From Corynebacterium ammoniagenes DSM 20306 (lineage in GTDB: Bacteria; Actinomycetota; Actinomycetes; Mycobacteriales; Mycobacteriaceae): DNA of 64,000 bases. This document shows, in pieces, positions 43,001 to 51,578 of the stretch (its first letter is position 1; the number at the start of each line of letters is the position of its first letter). The position numbers and the translations under genes were made by a program. Below the pieces are notes generated by a model. The model saw only the letters and a list, made by a program, of their open reading frames with translations. It searched no databases and was not told where the DNA came from. The stretch lies in NCBI RefSeq assembly GCF_001941425.1, contig NZ_CP009244.1:930001-994000 (forward strand), read 5' to 3'.

Positions 43001-43804
43001 ATGAGCGCATTAGACAAGATTTCACAATGGCCAGTAGACAATGTTGCCGGTGCCTTAATCGGGCCCAACGGGGTGGACACGATAGGCGATACTGCCCGCG
43101 AATATGACATTAAGTCCGTGACCAAACCTGTTGTTGCCCTGGGCGTGATGTTGGCAGTGGAAGAAGGTGCAGTAGAGCTCGACCAGCCGGCCGGACCCGA
43201 AGGTTCCACCTTGCGGCACTTGCTCTCGCATGCCTCCGGCGTGGGCTTTGACTCGCGTGAAGCCAAGCGCCCAGTGGAAGACCGCCGTATTTATTCTTCC
43301 GCCGGTTACGAGTGGGCCGCCGAGATTGTTGCCGATGCCACGGGCATGGATTTTCCGGATTACCTCAAAGAAGGCCTCTTTGAGCCCTTGGGCATGAACT
43401 CCACCCGCTTGGAGGGAAGTGCCGGGCACGGCCTTATCTCCAGTGTGGATGACCTGGTGAAATTTGCCTCTGAGGTGCTCGACCCGCAGATTATTCACCC
43501 GGATACCTTGACGGAGATGCGCACGGTGCAATTTCCAGACCTGCGCGGCATTGTTCCAGGCTATGGCATGCACCGCCCGTGCCCTTGGGGCTTGGGCTTT
43601 GAAATTCATGGCGAGAAAGACCCGCACTGGATGAGCACGAATATGCCTGCCGATGCCGCCGGGCACTTCGGCATGAGCGGCACATACCTATGGGTCGCCG
43701 ACGACTACGCCATGGTGGCCCTGGCTGACCGCGACTTTGGCGAATGGGCCAAGCCGCTATGGCAAGAAACCAATGAAGCTATCTGGGCGGAGCTACAAGG
43801 CTAG
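43001..43804 (+). CDS. serine hydrolase of the beta-lactamase (class C)/esterase family
   Basis: 267 aa, short for the family. The nucleophile motif S-x-x-K is 'SVTK' (residues 39-42) in 'YDIKSVTKPVVALGVMLAVEEG', and the Tyr-containing second motif is 'YSSAGYEW' near residue 97. 'LRHLLSHASGV' is highly conserved in this group. No signal peptide is seen, so it is probably a cytoplasmic esterase or peptidase rather than an antibiotic beta-lactamase. Its stop codon overlaps that of the convergent amidase gene within a CTAG. Confidence 0.85.
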   Translation: MSALDKISQWPVDNVAGALIGPNGVDTIGDTAREYDIKSVTKPVVALGVMLAVEEGAVELDQPAGPEGSTLRHLLSHASGVGFDSREAKRPVEDRRIYSSAGYEWAAEIVADATGMDFPDYLKEGLFEPLGMNSTRLEGSAGHGLISSVDDLVKFASEVLDPQIIHPDTLTEMRTVQFPDLRGIVPGYGMHRPCPWGLGFEIHGEKDPHWMSTNMPADAAGHFGMSGTYLWVADDYAMVALADRDFGEWAKPLWQETNEAIWAELQG

Positions 43805-45288
43805 TTCTGCTCGCGGTTCCACACCGCTTCATACTGTTTGGCCCAGGGGCGGGCCTTTTCAAAGGCTGAGATTGCTGCCATGACATCTTCATCGGCAGCT
43901 TTCCGGCCGATGACCATCAGTCCGACTGGTAGGCCATCGACAAGCCCCGCGGGAACGGATGCACTTGGGTTGCCGGTGAAATTGGTTAGATAAGTCATGC
44001 ACCAGCCGATGGATGAGTTGATGGGCTCGCCGTTGATTTCAGTTGGCCCGTAAGTCTCTCCGGACACTTCATTTTTGACCGGCATCGCAGCCAAGGTGGG
44101 AGAGACCACTAGGTCGTAGTCAGCAAAGACATCGACAAACCGGTTGAGGACATGCGTGCGCATCTTTTGATCGTGCAACCACTCCGACATCGTCCGGTTC
44201 GGCACTTTATCGGCGTATTCGAGCAGCACTGGCGATAGATCTTGCGGTGTCAGCTCGCGCAGATCATTTCCGCTGGCGGCAAATTCCTCCAAAATGTCGT
44301 AGGAGGAAATAGCCAGGAGATTGCACCACATCTCCGTTAGCTCATCGTGGGAGTACTCCAGTTTAAAATCGACAGGCTCAACCAGCGCGCCGAGCTCTGT
44401 AAACGCGCGTGCTGCTTCTTCGACGGTGGCTTGAATCCGTGGATCGACGGGGAAGATTCCAAAGTCTTGGGTAAAGCCAATCTTCATTCCTTTAACTCCG
44501 CGGTCTAAGGCGCCGAGGAAGTCATTGGCTGCAGGGAAAGAATACGGATCTCGTGGGTCGAAGCTAGCCATCGCTTGCATACCTAAGGCGGCATCTTCCA
44601 CGGTGCGAGTAATAGGCCCTTGGTAGATAAAGGTGGATTCACCAAAAGCATTGGGGCGAATCATTGGAACGCGACCAACGGATGGTTGGAATCCCACGGT
44701 CCCTGACCACGCCGAGGGGATGCGAATAGAACCTCCAGCATCTGTTCCACCAGCTAGCGCGACCATGCCGTCTGCGACCGCTGCTGCGGAACCTCCCGAT
44801 GAGCCACCCGGATTATATTCCGTATTGAAAGGGTTTCTCGTCGGGCCGAAAAGCCTATTATCGGTGACACCACGAAACCCCAGCACCGGGCTGTTAGTTG
44901 CCCCAATGACGATGCCCCCTGCACGTTCCATGGAGTGTGGGAAGATACTGCCACTGGCACTGCGGGAATCCTTTAACGCCGAAAGTCCGCCCATGGTTGC
45001 TGGCCAGCCCGGTTTCTCACCAAAGAGATCTTTCATCAACGTGGGCACACCAGCGAGTAAACCAACTTCTTCGTCAGCGACGATTTTCTTTTCAAGTTCC
45101 CGTGCCTCTTTAAGGGCACCTTCGGGATCAGAAAACACCACCGCATTGATAGCGGGGTTTCGGCGCTCAACCTCGCGCAGAGCATTCTCCACTGTATCTA
45201 CCGGAGAAAGTTCTTTGGCTTTTACCGCGCGGGCGATCTGTGCTGCGGACATCTGAGATAGCTCTGAAATGGACAAGTATTCCTCCAT
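43801..45288 (-). CDS. amidase, amidase-signature family
   Basis: 495 aa. Ser-cisSer-Lys triad region: Lys in 'PTLMKDLFG' near residue 87, 'NPGGSSGGSAAAVADGM' near 164 with the cis-Ser, and the nucleophile in 'GGTDAGGSIRIPS' near 183. Such enzymes hydrolyse aliphatic or aromatic amides in the cytoplasm. GatA-type function is unlikely because no gatB/gatC genes are adjacent. The start at 45288 (MEEYLSISELSQMSAAQ) is supported by normal family length. The last base pairs overlap the serine hydrolase gene on the other strand. Confidence 0.9.
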   Translation of the reverse strand: MEEYLSISELSQMSAAQIARAVKAKELSPVDTVENALREVERRNPAINAVVFSDPEGALKEARELEKKIVADEEVGLLAGVPTLMKDLFGEKPGWPATMGGLSALKDSRSASGSIFPHSMERAGGIVIGATNSPVLGFRGVTDNRLFGPTRNPFNTEYNPGGSSGGSAAAVADGMVALAGGTDAGGSIRIPSAWSGTVGFQPSVGRVPMIRPNAFGESTFIYQGPITRTVEDAALGMQAMASFDPRDPYSFPAANDFLGALDRGVKGMKIGFTQDFGIFPVDPRIQATVEEAARAFTELGALVEPVDFKLEYSHDELTEMWCNLLAISSYDILEEFAASGNDLRELTPQDLSPVLLEYADKVPNRTMSEWLHDQKMRTHVLNRFVDVFADYDLVVSPTLAAMPVKNEVSGETYGPTEINGEPINSSIGWCMTYLTNFTGNPSASVPAGLVDGLPVGLMVIGRKAADEDVMAAISAFEKARPWAKQYEAVWNREQN

Positions 45289-45407
45289 ATATTTAAACCT
45301 TGTTGCTTTGAGCCTACGCCGAGCCTATCTCTCTTTTTGGGGGTTTCGATGAGATAGCTAGATCTATGCGGGAGGTGGTTGATGCTGGGGGGAGACGAGG
45401 AATAACA

Positions 45408-45457
45408 AAGCCGCGGCGCGCACTTTCGAAAATCTCGATGAGCGCGCGCCGCGGCTT
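45408..45457 (-). terminator. strong GC-rich hairpin after the BCCT transporter gene
   Basis: AAGCCGCGGCGCGC...GCGCGCCGCGGCTT, a 14-bp perfect stem with a ~22-base loop, 52 bp beyond the betT-like stop. A TTGTTATTCC run follows it on the minus strand. Confidence 0.8.
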
Positions 45458-45508
45458 GTCTATTAATTTATCTGTTTCCCAGAGAATCTCGGGGAAGGGG
45501 CAGAGGGA

Positions 45509-47794
45509 CTACTTCGTGGAGTATTCGTCGAAGGTTTCCTCTGGTGCCTCTGGCTCGTCACCGGTGACTTCTTCCACTGGGGCATCGACAGGCGCGGTGC
45601 CTTCGACTGGTGGGGTAATCACGGTGTCACTGAGTGCTTCCGCAGAGTAGCTGAGGAAGCCCAAGTGGGACTCGAAGCGGTCCAGAACGTCGTCGATGAC
45701 CTGCTGCTTGTCCACGCCGTAGAGGTCGTAGCCTTCAGAACCGGTGTGGGTAAAGACTTCCATGCGGAAGTACTTCTTCATCTGCGGAGCCGGACGGGCA
45801 CCGAAGATTGGCACGGGGGTTTCCACAGGTGCGACTTCATAGAGGAAGCTTCGGTGGTCCGGGATTTCTACCTGGAAGGAGGCTTCGGTTAAACCGGTGC
45901 CTTCTTGGTAGCGGGTTTCCACGGTGACTTCGTAGCCTTCCTTGCGGAATTCCTCGGCGGCGGTGCGCAACGCGGGAACCACGGTCTTGGTGCTAAAGCG
46001 CTCGGCAGAATCAGTATCCGGGTAGGAGCGCAAGCTGGCCAGACGCTGGCGGATGGTGCGATCCGGGGTGTGACCACCGGTGGATGCTTCGCTGCGGCGG
46101 CGTCGGGTATGGCCTTCGCGGTCGGCTCGTTCCATGCGCAGCGCGCGGGTGAACGAGAACATGACTAGGTAGGCAACGATGGTCACCGGCAGGGCGAAGA
46201 TCAAGGTGGCGTATTCCATGGTGACCACACCACCGGCCATGAGCATGGCGATGGTCAGCACGGCGGTAACAATAGCCCAGAAAATACGCAGCCACTTTGG
46301 TCCGTCTTCGCCGGGATCCGGAATGGAGGAGGAGAAGTTGGACATGACCATGGCACCGGAGTTAGCAGAGGTCAGGTAGAACAGCAGACCCGACAAGGTC
46401 GCCAGACCAACCAGCAGCATGGCACCAGGGAACATCTCCAGCAGTGCATACCAGCCTTGTTCCGGGCTGTTAAGTGCGAGCTCGCCAAACTCGGTGTTGC
46501 CCATAAAGACAGCTTCATAGATGGCGGAGTTGCCGAAGAGAGAGACCATGACCAAGTCGCACAGGACTGGGATGGTAATTGCTGCGACGACGAACTCGCG
46601 CAGCGTACGGCCGCGGGAGATACGTGCGAGGAACAGACCGACGAATGGGCCCCAGGCCAACCAGAAGGCCCAGAAGAACAGCGTGTTGCCGGACATCCAC
46701 TCCGCGCCATCGAGCTCATAGCCCATGGTCTCAGTCATGCGCTCAGGCAGCGTCCAGAAGAAGCGGCCGACGTTTTCTACCAGGGTATTAAGCAAGAATG
46801 CGGTCTGGCCAGTGACCAGGATGTACAGCATCATCGCGCCAGCGACCCAGAGGTTGAGCTCGGAAATCAGGCGAATGCCCTTGTCCATACCGGAGGTACA
46901 GGCGGCAATGGTCACAACGACGGCAACCAGGACTAGAGCAATCTGCAAGCCCAGTCCCTGCGGAAGACCAAAGAGGATGGAAAAGCCTACGTTGAGCAGT
47001 ACTACGCCAATGCCCATCGAGGTGGCAACGCCCATGACGGTGCCGACCAGGACGATGATGTCGAGGGCATCGCCGGTGCGACCGCGCACGCGCTTGCCGA
47101 GTAGTGGGTATAAAGCAGCACGGATAGAAAGTGGCATGCCCCAGCGGTATGCGAAATAGCCCATGGCCATACCCAGCAGGGAGTACATGGCCCAGCCGCC
47201 CATGCCGTAGTGGAACATGGTCCAGATAACGGAGTCCTGCAAAGCTTCGTGGCTTTGTGGCTCAGCATTGGGTGGGTCCACGTAGTGGCTAATGGGTCCG
47301 CCGACAGAGTAGAAGAGCATATCGATGCCCACGCCAGCAGCAAAGAGCATGGCTACCCAGGTCAACAGGTTGTACTGCGGACGTGAGTGGTCGGGTCCCA
47401 TGCGGACCTTGCCTTCGGGGGAGGCGGCGACCCAAATGACGAATCCGATCACCACGGTCACGGTGACGACATATACCCAGCCGACATTGGCACCAACCCA
47501 GCCGACGATGGTCTCCATCGTGCCGGCGGCGTTATCGGGAGCAAAAATTGCCCACAGGGAGAAGGCGAGGATAATCAACGAGGAGATAATCAGGACTTGC
47601 CAGTTAACCTTGGGCCCGCTGCGATCTGCAATCGTGGGGCCATCTTTGAGCATCTCTGCACTCGTTTTGGGTGGACGCTTGTCTTCGCGTACCACGTCCA
47701 TATTGCTGCGCTGGCTTCCGCCGAGCTTTTCCCTATTCACTGTCGGTTTGGAACGTTCGTGTCCAGGGAGGCTGTTGTCATGCGACTCAGCCAT
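45509..47794 (-). CDS. betT: BCCT-family choline/betaine transporter, BetT-like
   Basis: About 761 aa from MAESHDNS (47794); an ATG 7 codons earlier is open but less well placed. A hydrophilic N-terminus of ~65 residues precedes 12 membrane helices. BCCT signatures: 'GVGIDMLFYSVGGPISHY', 'SMGIGVVLLNVG' (glycine-rich TM5), and 'FFWAFWLAWGPFVGLFLARISRGRTLREFV' (the Trp-rich TM8 region and adjacent loop). After TM12 there is a cytoplasmic domain of over 200 residues ('ALRTAAEEFRKEGYEVTVETRYQ...') characteristic of BetT rather than BetP. It imports choline or a related betaine with H+ or Na+ for osmoprotection. Substrate choice is an inference. The leader has a palindrome and a terminator-like hairpin (listed separately). 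Confidence 0.9.
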   Translation of the reverse strand: MAESHDNSLPGHERSKPTVNREKLGGSQRSNMDVVREDKRPPKTSAEMLKDGPTIADRSGPKVNWQVLIISSLIILAFSLWAIFAPDNAAGTMETIVGWVGANVGWVYVVTVTVVIGFVIWVAASPEGKVRMGPDHSRPQYNLLTWVAMLFAAGVGIDMLFYSVGGPISHYVDPPNAEPQSHEALQDSVIWTMFHYGMGGWAMYSLLGMAMGYFAYRWGMPLSIRAALYPLLGKRVRGRTGDALDIIVLVGTVMGVATSMGIGVVLLNVGFSILFGLPQGLGLQIALVLVAVVVTIAACTSGMDKGIRLISELNLWVAGAMMLYILVTGQTAFLLNTLVENVGRFFWTLPERMTETMGYELDGAEWMSGNTLFFWAFWLAWGPFVGLFLARISRGRTLREFVVAAITIPVLCDLVMVSLFGNSAIYEAVFMGNTEFGELALNSPEQGWYALLEMFPGAMLLVGLATLSGLLFYLTSANSGAMVMSNFSSSIPDPGEDGPKWLRIFWAIVTAVLTIAMLMAGGVVTMEYATLIFALPVTIVAYLVMFSFTRALRMERADREGHTRRRRSEASTGGHTPDRTIRQRLASLRSYPDTDSAERFSTKTVVPALRTAAEEFRKEGYEVTVETRYQEGTGLTEASFQVEIPDHRSFLYEVAPVETPVPIFGARPAPQMKKYFRMEVFTHTGSEGYDLYGVDKQQVIDDVLDRFESHLGFLSYSAEALSDTVITPPVEGTAPVDAPVEEVTGDEPEAPEETFDEYSTK

Positions 47795-47834
47795 GCATAC
47801 ACACTCTCTTTCCATGTTCGATTATTTAAGTTTC

Positions 47835-47882
47835 TCTCGCATGCGAGAAAATCACACTCCCCCGTCCGAAGACGAGGGAGTG
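47835..47882 (-). promoter_or_regulatory. palindrome and hairpin in the betT leader
   Basis: A perfect 14-bp palindrome TCTCGCATGCGAGA (47835-47848) lies 41 bp upstream of the betT start. Immediately upstream of it on the minus strand is a hairpin CACTCCC.CGTC-CGAA-GACG.GGGAGTG (47855-47882), followed in the betT direction by ATTTTCTC. This could be an operator plus an attenuator. The regulator is unknown. Confidence 0.55.
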
Positions 47883-48721
47883 AAGCACAGGCATGCGAAC
47901 GTGGATATGTTAACGCTTTTAGTAATTAATGGCCAAAGATTAATAACATGTTCGTTAAACTCAATCGATTGCATAAACCTGTTAAAGCCCTGTATGCGGG
48001 GTGTATACGATCGGTGTGGGCGGCGAAAAATCCGCGCTCGGGATGTGAGAACAATCACCGCTTGTCGATTCGTAGTTGTTCACTTTCGACGTGTAAGGCG
48101 CTGATCTATAGGAGCGCCGTTTGGCTCGTTTGTCCGTCGAATCGTCACTCTGGCGGCCGGACTGTTCGAAAATGGGGCAAAGGTTATGCGCTATTGTGGA
48201 CCGGAATGCGGTGAGGGCTGGGGGCATCGACAAGCGAAAGCGTCGCAGCACTATTTTTAAGGAAATGATGCTGTAGTACTGGCCGCCTGATTTTGGCGGT
48301 GCCGAAAAACGGTGCGGCGGGGGAGTAAGGTAATGATCTGGCCGCGACGTGATTGCGTCAATCGGGGATGGCTCGAAGAAAGCCTATGCTCAACCTGTAC
48401 TTTAGCTTTAATAATCGGGGGCTAAACCGGTTGTTGAGGGTTGCCGGTGGTGCTCAAGTGGGGCGACAATGCGAAAGAGCACGAAGTAATTCCAAGTGAC
48501 TGATAGTAACTGATGTTGAGCTAGAAATTGGCCAGCGTGGGTTGGTGTCGGACAGTTAAATTTCTTCGTACTGCTGAAGACGAATATGAGCTCGTAGGGG
48601 AAGACGAAGCTCGTCTTGCGTCACACTAACGCCATGGCTGTCCAAGGTGTCTGTTTTCTGATCCGCAGGCACAGTTGGGGCTGTGGCGGTGGCGCACTAT
48701 TGCCGTTAGGAGATTCGGCAC
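47883..48721. other. long intergenic region between betT and a hypothetical gene
   Basis: About 840 bp with no gene I can support. The betT-proximal part is AT-rich (ATTAATGGCC...TTAATAACATG near 47915-47950) and probably holds its promoter. At 48281-48320 two small hairpins lie side by side (GCCGCC/GGCGG and CCG-aaaaa-CGG). A 33-codon relic-like frame (48519-48629, 'VKFLRTAEDEYELVGEDEA') may be leftover coding sequence. No riboswitch class was recognised. Confidence 0.4.
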
Positions 48722-49294
48722 GTGTCAACAGCAACAGACTTTGCTCAGGCCAATTACATAACCCAGCATGACATGAATGCTGATAACGCTTTTGCCTTCG
48801 CGGCACTATCTCAAGAGCCAGCGCGCTCTGCCGTAGATACTTTGATCGCGGAGGGGAAGCGCGATCAGGACAGTTTTGTTGGGAATGTAGCGCAGCACAA
48901 CGCTCAGGACGCCGGCGCGCAGGGGGCAGATGCCCAGCGCGTGGAGGTACAAACCGCGGTGCTGCGCGTCAGTGGCATGCCCACACGCCTGCGTCCGGCT
49001 ATTGAGCGCGCGATGGTGCAGTGTATTTCCACCCCATCGGAATACGTGGTGCCTGGGGATGACCCCTTGACCGCGCAGTGGTGCACGCGCTGGTACCGCG
49101 ATAGCGGGTTTAATGATGACCTGGCAACGCTTGCGGCATTTCCTGGTGTGGAGCTGCCGGAACCGCGCGCGGAAAAGTGCGTGGGCTGCCGGCAGGTAAT
49201 CACCGGCACCGCACATGAGCTTCGTGCGCTCGATGCCGTGGTGACTACCTTGGCAGAAGAATTCGGCTTTAGCGCACGGGTGGATGCGGCCTAA
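48722..49294 (+). CDS. conserved-looking hypothetical protein
   Basis: 190 aa from a GTG at 48722 with AGGAG 9 bases upstream. No signal peptide or membrane segment. A Gln/Ala/Asp-rich segment (about 48-75) precedes a more ordered C-terminal part with 'TPSEYVVPGDDPLTAQWCTRWYRDSGFNDDLATLAAFPGV' and 'KCVGCRQVITGTAHEL'. 'KCVGCRQ' contains a CxxC and the preceding region another Cys, but a metal site is only a guess. The sequence has core-like GC content. No function can be assigned. Confidence 0.65.
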   Translation: MSTATDFAQANYITQHDMNADNAFAFAALSQEPARSAVDTLIAEGKRDQDSFVGNVAQHNAQDAGAQGADAQRVEVQTAVLRVSGMPTRLRPAIERAMVQCISTPSEYVVPGDDPLTAQWCTRWYRDSGFNDDLATLAAFPGVELPEPRAEKCVGCRQVITGTAHELRALDAVVTTLAEEFGFSARVDAA

Positions 49295-49317
49295 AACGTC
49301 CGCAATACACCCGCAGT

Positions 49318-50094
49318 TTAGGCAAAGGGATCCATGATGCGATCGGGCAGGTCCGCCACGGAATCCAGCACGCGCGAGGGGCGGAAGGGAAAGCGTGCGA
49401 TGAGCTCATCAGTCATAATGCCCGTGCGCACCAAGATGGTGCGCATGCCGGCTTCCAGGCCGGCTTTGACATCGGTGTCCATGCGGTCGCCGATCATGAC
49501 GGTATTTTCCGAGTGCACGCCAATGTTATTTAACGCTGAGCGCATCATGACGGGATTGGGCTTGCCCACGTAGTAAGGCTCGCGGTTGGTCGCAGCGGTA
49601 ATCAACGCAGCAACGGAACCGGTGGCGGGCAAAATTCCCTGTGGGGCAGGACCGGTCACATCCGGGTTGGTGGCAATAAACCGTGCACCGCGACGGATCA
49701 GATTAATAGCGGTGGTAATGGCCTCAAAAGAATAGGTGCGGGTTTCACCGAGCACCACGAATTCCGGATTGCCATCGGTTAAAATCCACCCGGCATCATG
49801 CAGCGCGGTGGTCAACCCAGATTCGCCAATGACATAGGCGGTGCGCTCAGTCGATTGCTGCGAGAGAAACTTCGCCGTAGCCAGCGCCGAGGTCCAGATT
49901 TTATCGGCCGGGATATCTAGTCCCTGCGAGCGCAGGCGCGCTGCAAGATCCCGCGGGGTAGCCATGGAGTTATTGGTTAAGACCATGAATTTTATGTCGT
50001 TGTCATTTAACGTCTGCAGGAATTTATCTGCGCCCGGAATCATCTCACCTTCTTTGATGAGCACCCCGTCCATGTCAGAAAGATAAGAAATCAT
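49318..50094 (-). CDS. HAD-IIA family phosphatase, NagD-like
   Basis: 258 aa. HAD motifs: I 'DMDGVLIKEG' (residues 8-17, nucleophile Asp), II 'VLTNNS' near 39, III Lys in 'VGKPNPVMM' near 177, IV 'MIGDRMDTDVKAG' near 200. The C2a cap domain between motifs II and III places it in subfamily IIA (NagD/PNPase-like). It dephosphorylates small phosphometabolites; the substrate is unknown. Its start overlaps the stop of the acyl-carrier-protein gene by 4 bp (ATGA), so the pair is translationally coupled. Confidence 0.92.
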   Translation of the reverse strand: MISYLSDMDGVLIKEGEMIPGADKFLQTLNDNDIKFMVLTNNSMATPRDLAARLRSQGLDIPADKIWTSALATAKFLSQQSTERTAYVIGESGLTTALHDAGWILTDGNPEFVVLGETRTYSFEAITTAINLIRRGARFIATNPDVTGPAPQGILPATGSVAALITAATNREPYYVGKPNPVMMRSALNNIGVHSENTVMIGDRMDTDVKAGLEAGMRTILVRTGIMTDELIARFPFRPSRVLDSVADLPDRIMDPFA

Positions 50095-50384
50095 TGGTGT
50101 GCCTCCACAAATTTGGCTACATCGTCCAGCGTTTTAAGCGCTAGAGCATCGGATTCTTCGAACTTCACGCCCAACTGATCTTCGGCACGCACTGCAAACT
50201 CAATCATGTTTAACGAGGTCAGCCCCAGATCGTCCAAGCTGCGCTCGGGGTTTAAATCATCGAGTTCTGCCCCGGTAATCTCTGAAATCAGCCGCAAGTA
50301 GTCGGGAGCACCAGATGTAGATGCGGCCGGGCTTTCTTGGCCTTGCAGGTGGGCACGTAGTTGAGCACTGAGGTCATTGGACAT
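50091..50384 (-). CDS. acyl carrier protein
   Basis: 97 aa. The phosphopantetheine attachment motif is 'DDLGLTSLNMIEF' with Ser near residue 54, and the four-helix acidic fold is evident ('AELDDLNPERSLDDLGL', 'LKTLDDVAKFVEAHQ'). The N-terminal extension of ~25 residues is Ser/Ala-rich. It stands apart from fatty-acid or mycolate synthesis genes and is coupled to a HAD phosphatase, so whether it is the main fatty-acid carrier or a specialised one is open. It is divergent from the alpha/beta hydrolase gene, with only 34 bp between start codons. Confidence 0.92.
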   Translation of the reverse strand: MSNDLSAQLRAHLQGQESPAASTSGAPDYLRLISEITGAELDDLNPERSLDDLGLTSLNMIEFAVRAEDQLGVKFEESDALALKTLDDVAKFVEAHQ

Positions 50385-50402
50385 GCCCTTAAGTTTAGCT
50401 TC

Positions 50403-50408
50403 TACAAT
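50403..50408 (+). promoter_or_regulatory. -10 box placed for a leaderless or near-leaderless mRNA
   Basis: TACAAT ends 10 bases before the ATG at 50419, and no Shine-Dalgarno sequence lies between. The box is within the 34-bp gap between divergent start codons, so the two promoters must overlap the neighbouring coding region. Confidence 0.5.
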
Positions 50409-50418
50409 AGATATCCAT

Positions 50419-51414
50419 ATGTATAAACGAAAAAGGGTCGCGGCAGCCTACCGCGGACAAGGCCGCACACACCGCGCCACCCAGCGCTTGGTGCATCAGC
50501 GCTTACATGATCACGAAACCGCGCCGGGCCTGGGGAATTTAGATGCCAAAGGCGAGGTCGATAATGACGGCGTAGACATCGCCTGGTATGAGGTGGGCAA
50601 CCCCAATGCCGATGTCACGGTTGTCTTTATCCACGGCTATTGCCTGTCCTCGGAAGGTTGGTGTGACCAGGTAGAGCACCTGCGCGGGCGGTCTGATGTT
50701 CGCAGTTTGCTTGTCGATGTCCGCGGCCACGGCCTATCCTCCCGTGTTCCCGCGAGTAACTGCACCATTGATGCCGCGGCAGATGATGTGCTCGCGGTGA
50801 TTTTAGAGCGCTTGCCGAAAGATAACGGGCGCATCGTGGTCGTCGGGCATTCTTTAGGCGGGATGATTGCGCTAAATCTTATCCGCCGCGCCCCGCAGGA
50901 TATCTTCGAGCGCATCTCCGGCGCACTGCTAATTTCCACATCCATGCGGCGCTTTTCCGATAAAGGCGTCACCCGCCTGTTGCAATCCAGGGTGGCCAAG
51001 GCGTTTTATTCCGCCATCGGTCGCGTGCCGGATAAATTTAACCGCCTGCGCTTTGGCATTGCCCAAGTAGTCGCCCCGACGCTTGCTGCTTTGGTCGCAG
51101 GTTTCCCGCAAATGGAACGCCTGCAATTTCACACGGCGATGTTATTGGATACGCCGCTGGCCAGCTTCGTCGGCTATTTTGACGATCTGACCGAGCATGC
51201 AGAATTTGATGCCGAAGGGCGATTAAAAACCTTACATGGCCAGGTCATTATCGGCTCGATGGATATTGTCACCCCGATGAGCCAAGCAGAACTGATCTGT
51301 GAAAAATGGGGTCAGGGGGAACTTAAAGTGATTGATGGTTCCGGCCACATGGTCATTTTGGAAGAGCCGGAGCAAATCTCTCAAGCTATTGATGAAGTAA
51401 TTTCTGCTGCTTAA
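50419..51414 (+). CDS. alpha/beta hydrolase
   Basis: About 331 aa from ATG 50419 (MYKRKRVAAAYRG). An upstream ATG at 50377 would overlap the divergent ACP gene, and no ribosome-binding site precedes it. Motifs: oxyanion region 'VVFIHGYCLSSEGW' near 72, nucleophile elbow 'VVGHSLGGMIAL' near 147, and a C-terminal 'MDIVTPMSQAE' (Asp) and 'DGSGHMVILEEPE' (His). Basic residues at the N-terminus suggest membrane or nucleic-acid proximity but there is no signal peptide. Members include lipases, haloperoxidases and thioesterases. Its placement back-to-back with an ACP gene hints at acyl chemistry, but that is inference. Confidence 0.85.
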   Translation: MYKRKRVAAAYRGQGRTHRATQRLVHQRLHDHETAPGLGNLDAKGEVDNDGVDIAWYEVGNPNADVTVVFIHGYCLSSEGWCDQVEHLRGRSDVRSLLVDVRGHGLSSRVPASNCTIDAAADDVLAVILERLPKDNGRIVVVGHSLGGMIALNLIRRAPQDIFERISGALLISTSMRRFSDKGVTRLLQSRVAKAFYSAIGRVPDKFNRLRFGIAQVVAPTLAALVAGFPQMERLQFHTAMLLDTPLASFVGYFDDLTEHAEFDAEGRLKTLHGQVIIGSMDIVTPMSQAELICEKWGQGELKVIDGSGHMVILEEPEQISQAIDEVISAA

Positions 51415-51475
51415 AAGATAAAACCTTAAGGTGTTGTTGACAAAACTTCCTTCCCGCGCTTGACTGGTTTTGATT

Positions 51476-51573
51476 ACCTCAACGGGTGCCCACCGCAGTG
51501 GGCTGAGATGAGCGCTATAGCGGCGCCGGACCGTTTGAACCTGTCTGGTTAAGACCGTCGAAGGAAGCGAGGA
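51476..51573 (+). ncRNA. TPP riboswitch (THI element)
   Basis: All hallmarks are present: ACGGGTGCCC followed by the invariant GGGCTGAGATGA, a variable arm (GCGC..GCGC-type), then GACCGTTTGAACCTGTCTGGTTAAGACC and AAGGAAG. The closing P1 stem pairs CCTC (51477-51480) with GAGG (51569-51572). The latter includes the Shine-Dalgarno sequence of thiE, so TPP binding probably blocks translation start directly. It controls the five-gene thi operon. Confidence 0.95.
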
Positions 51574-51578
51574 CATTG

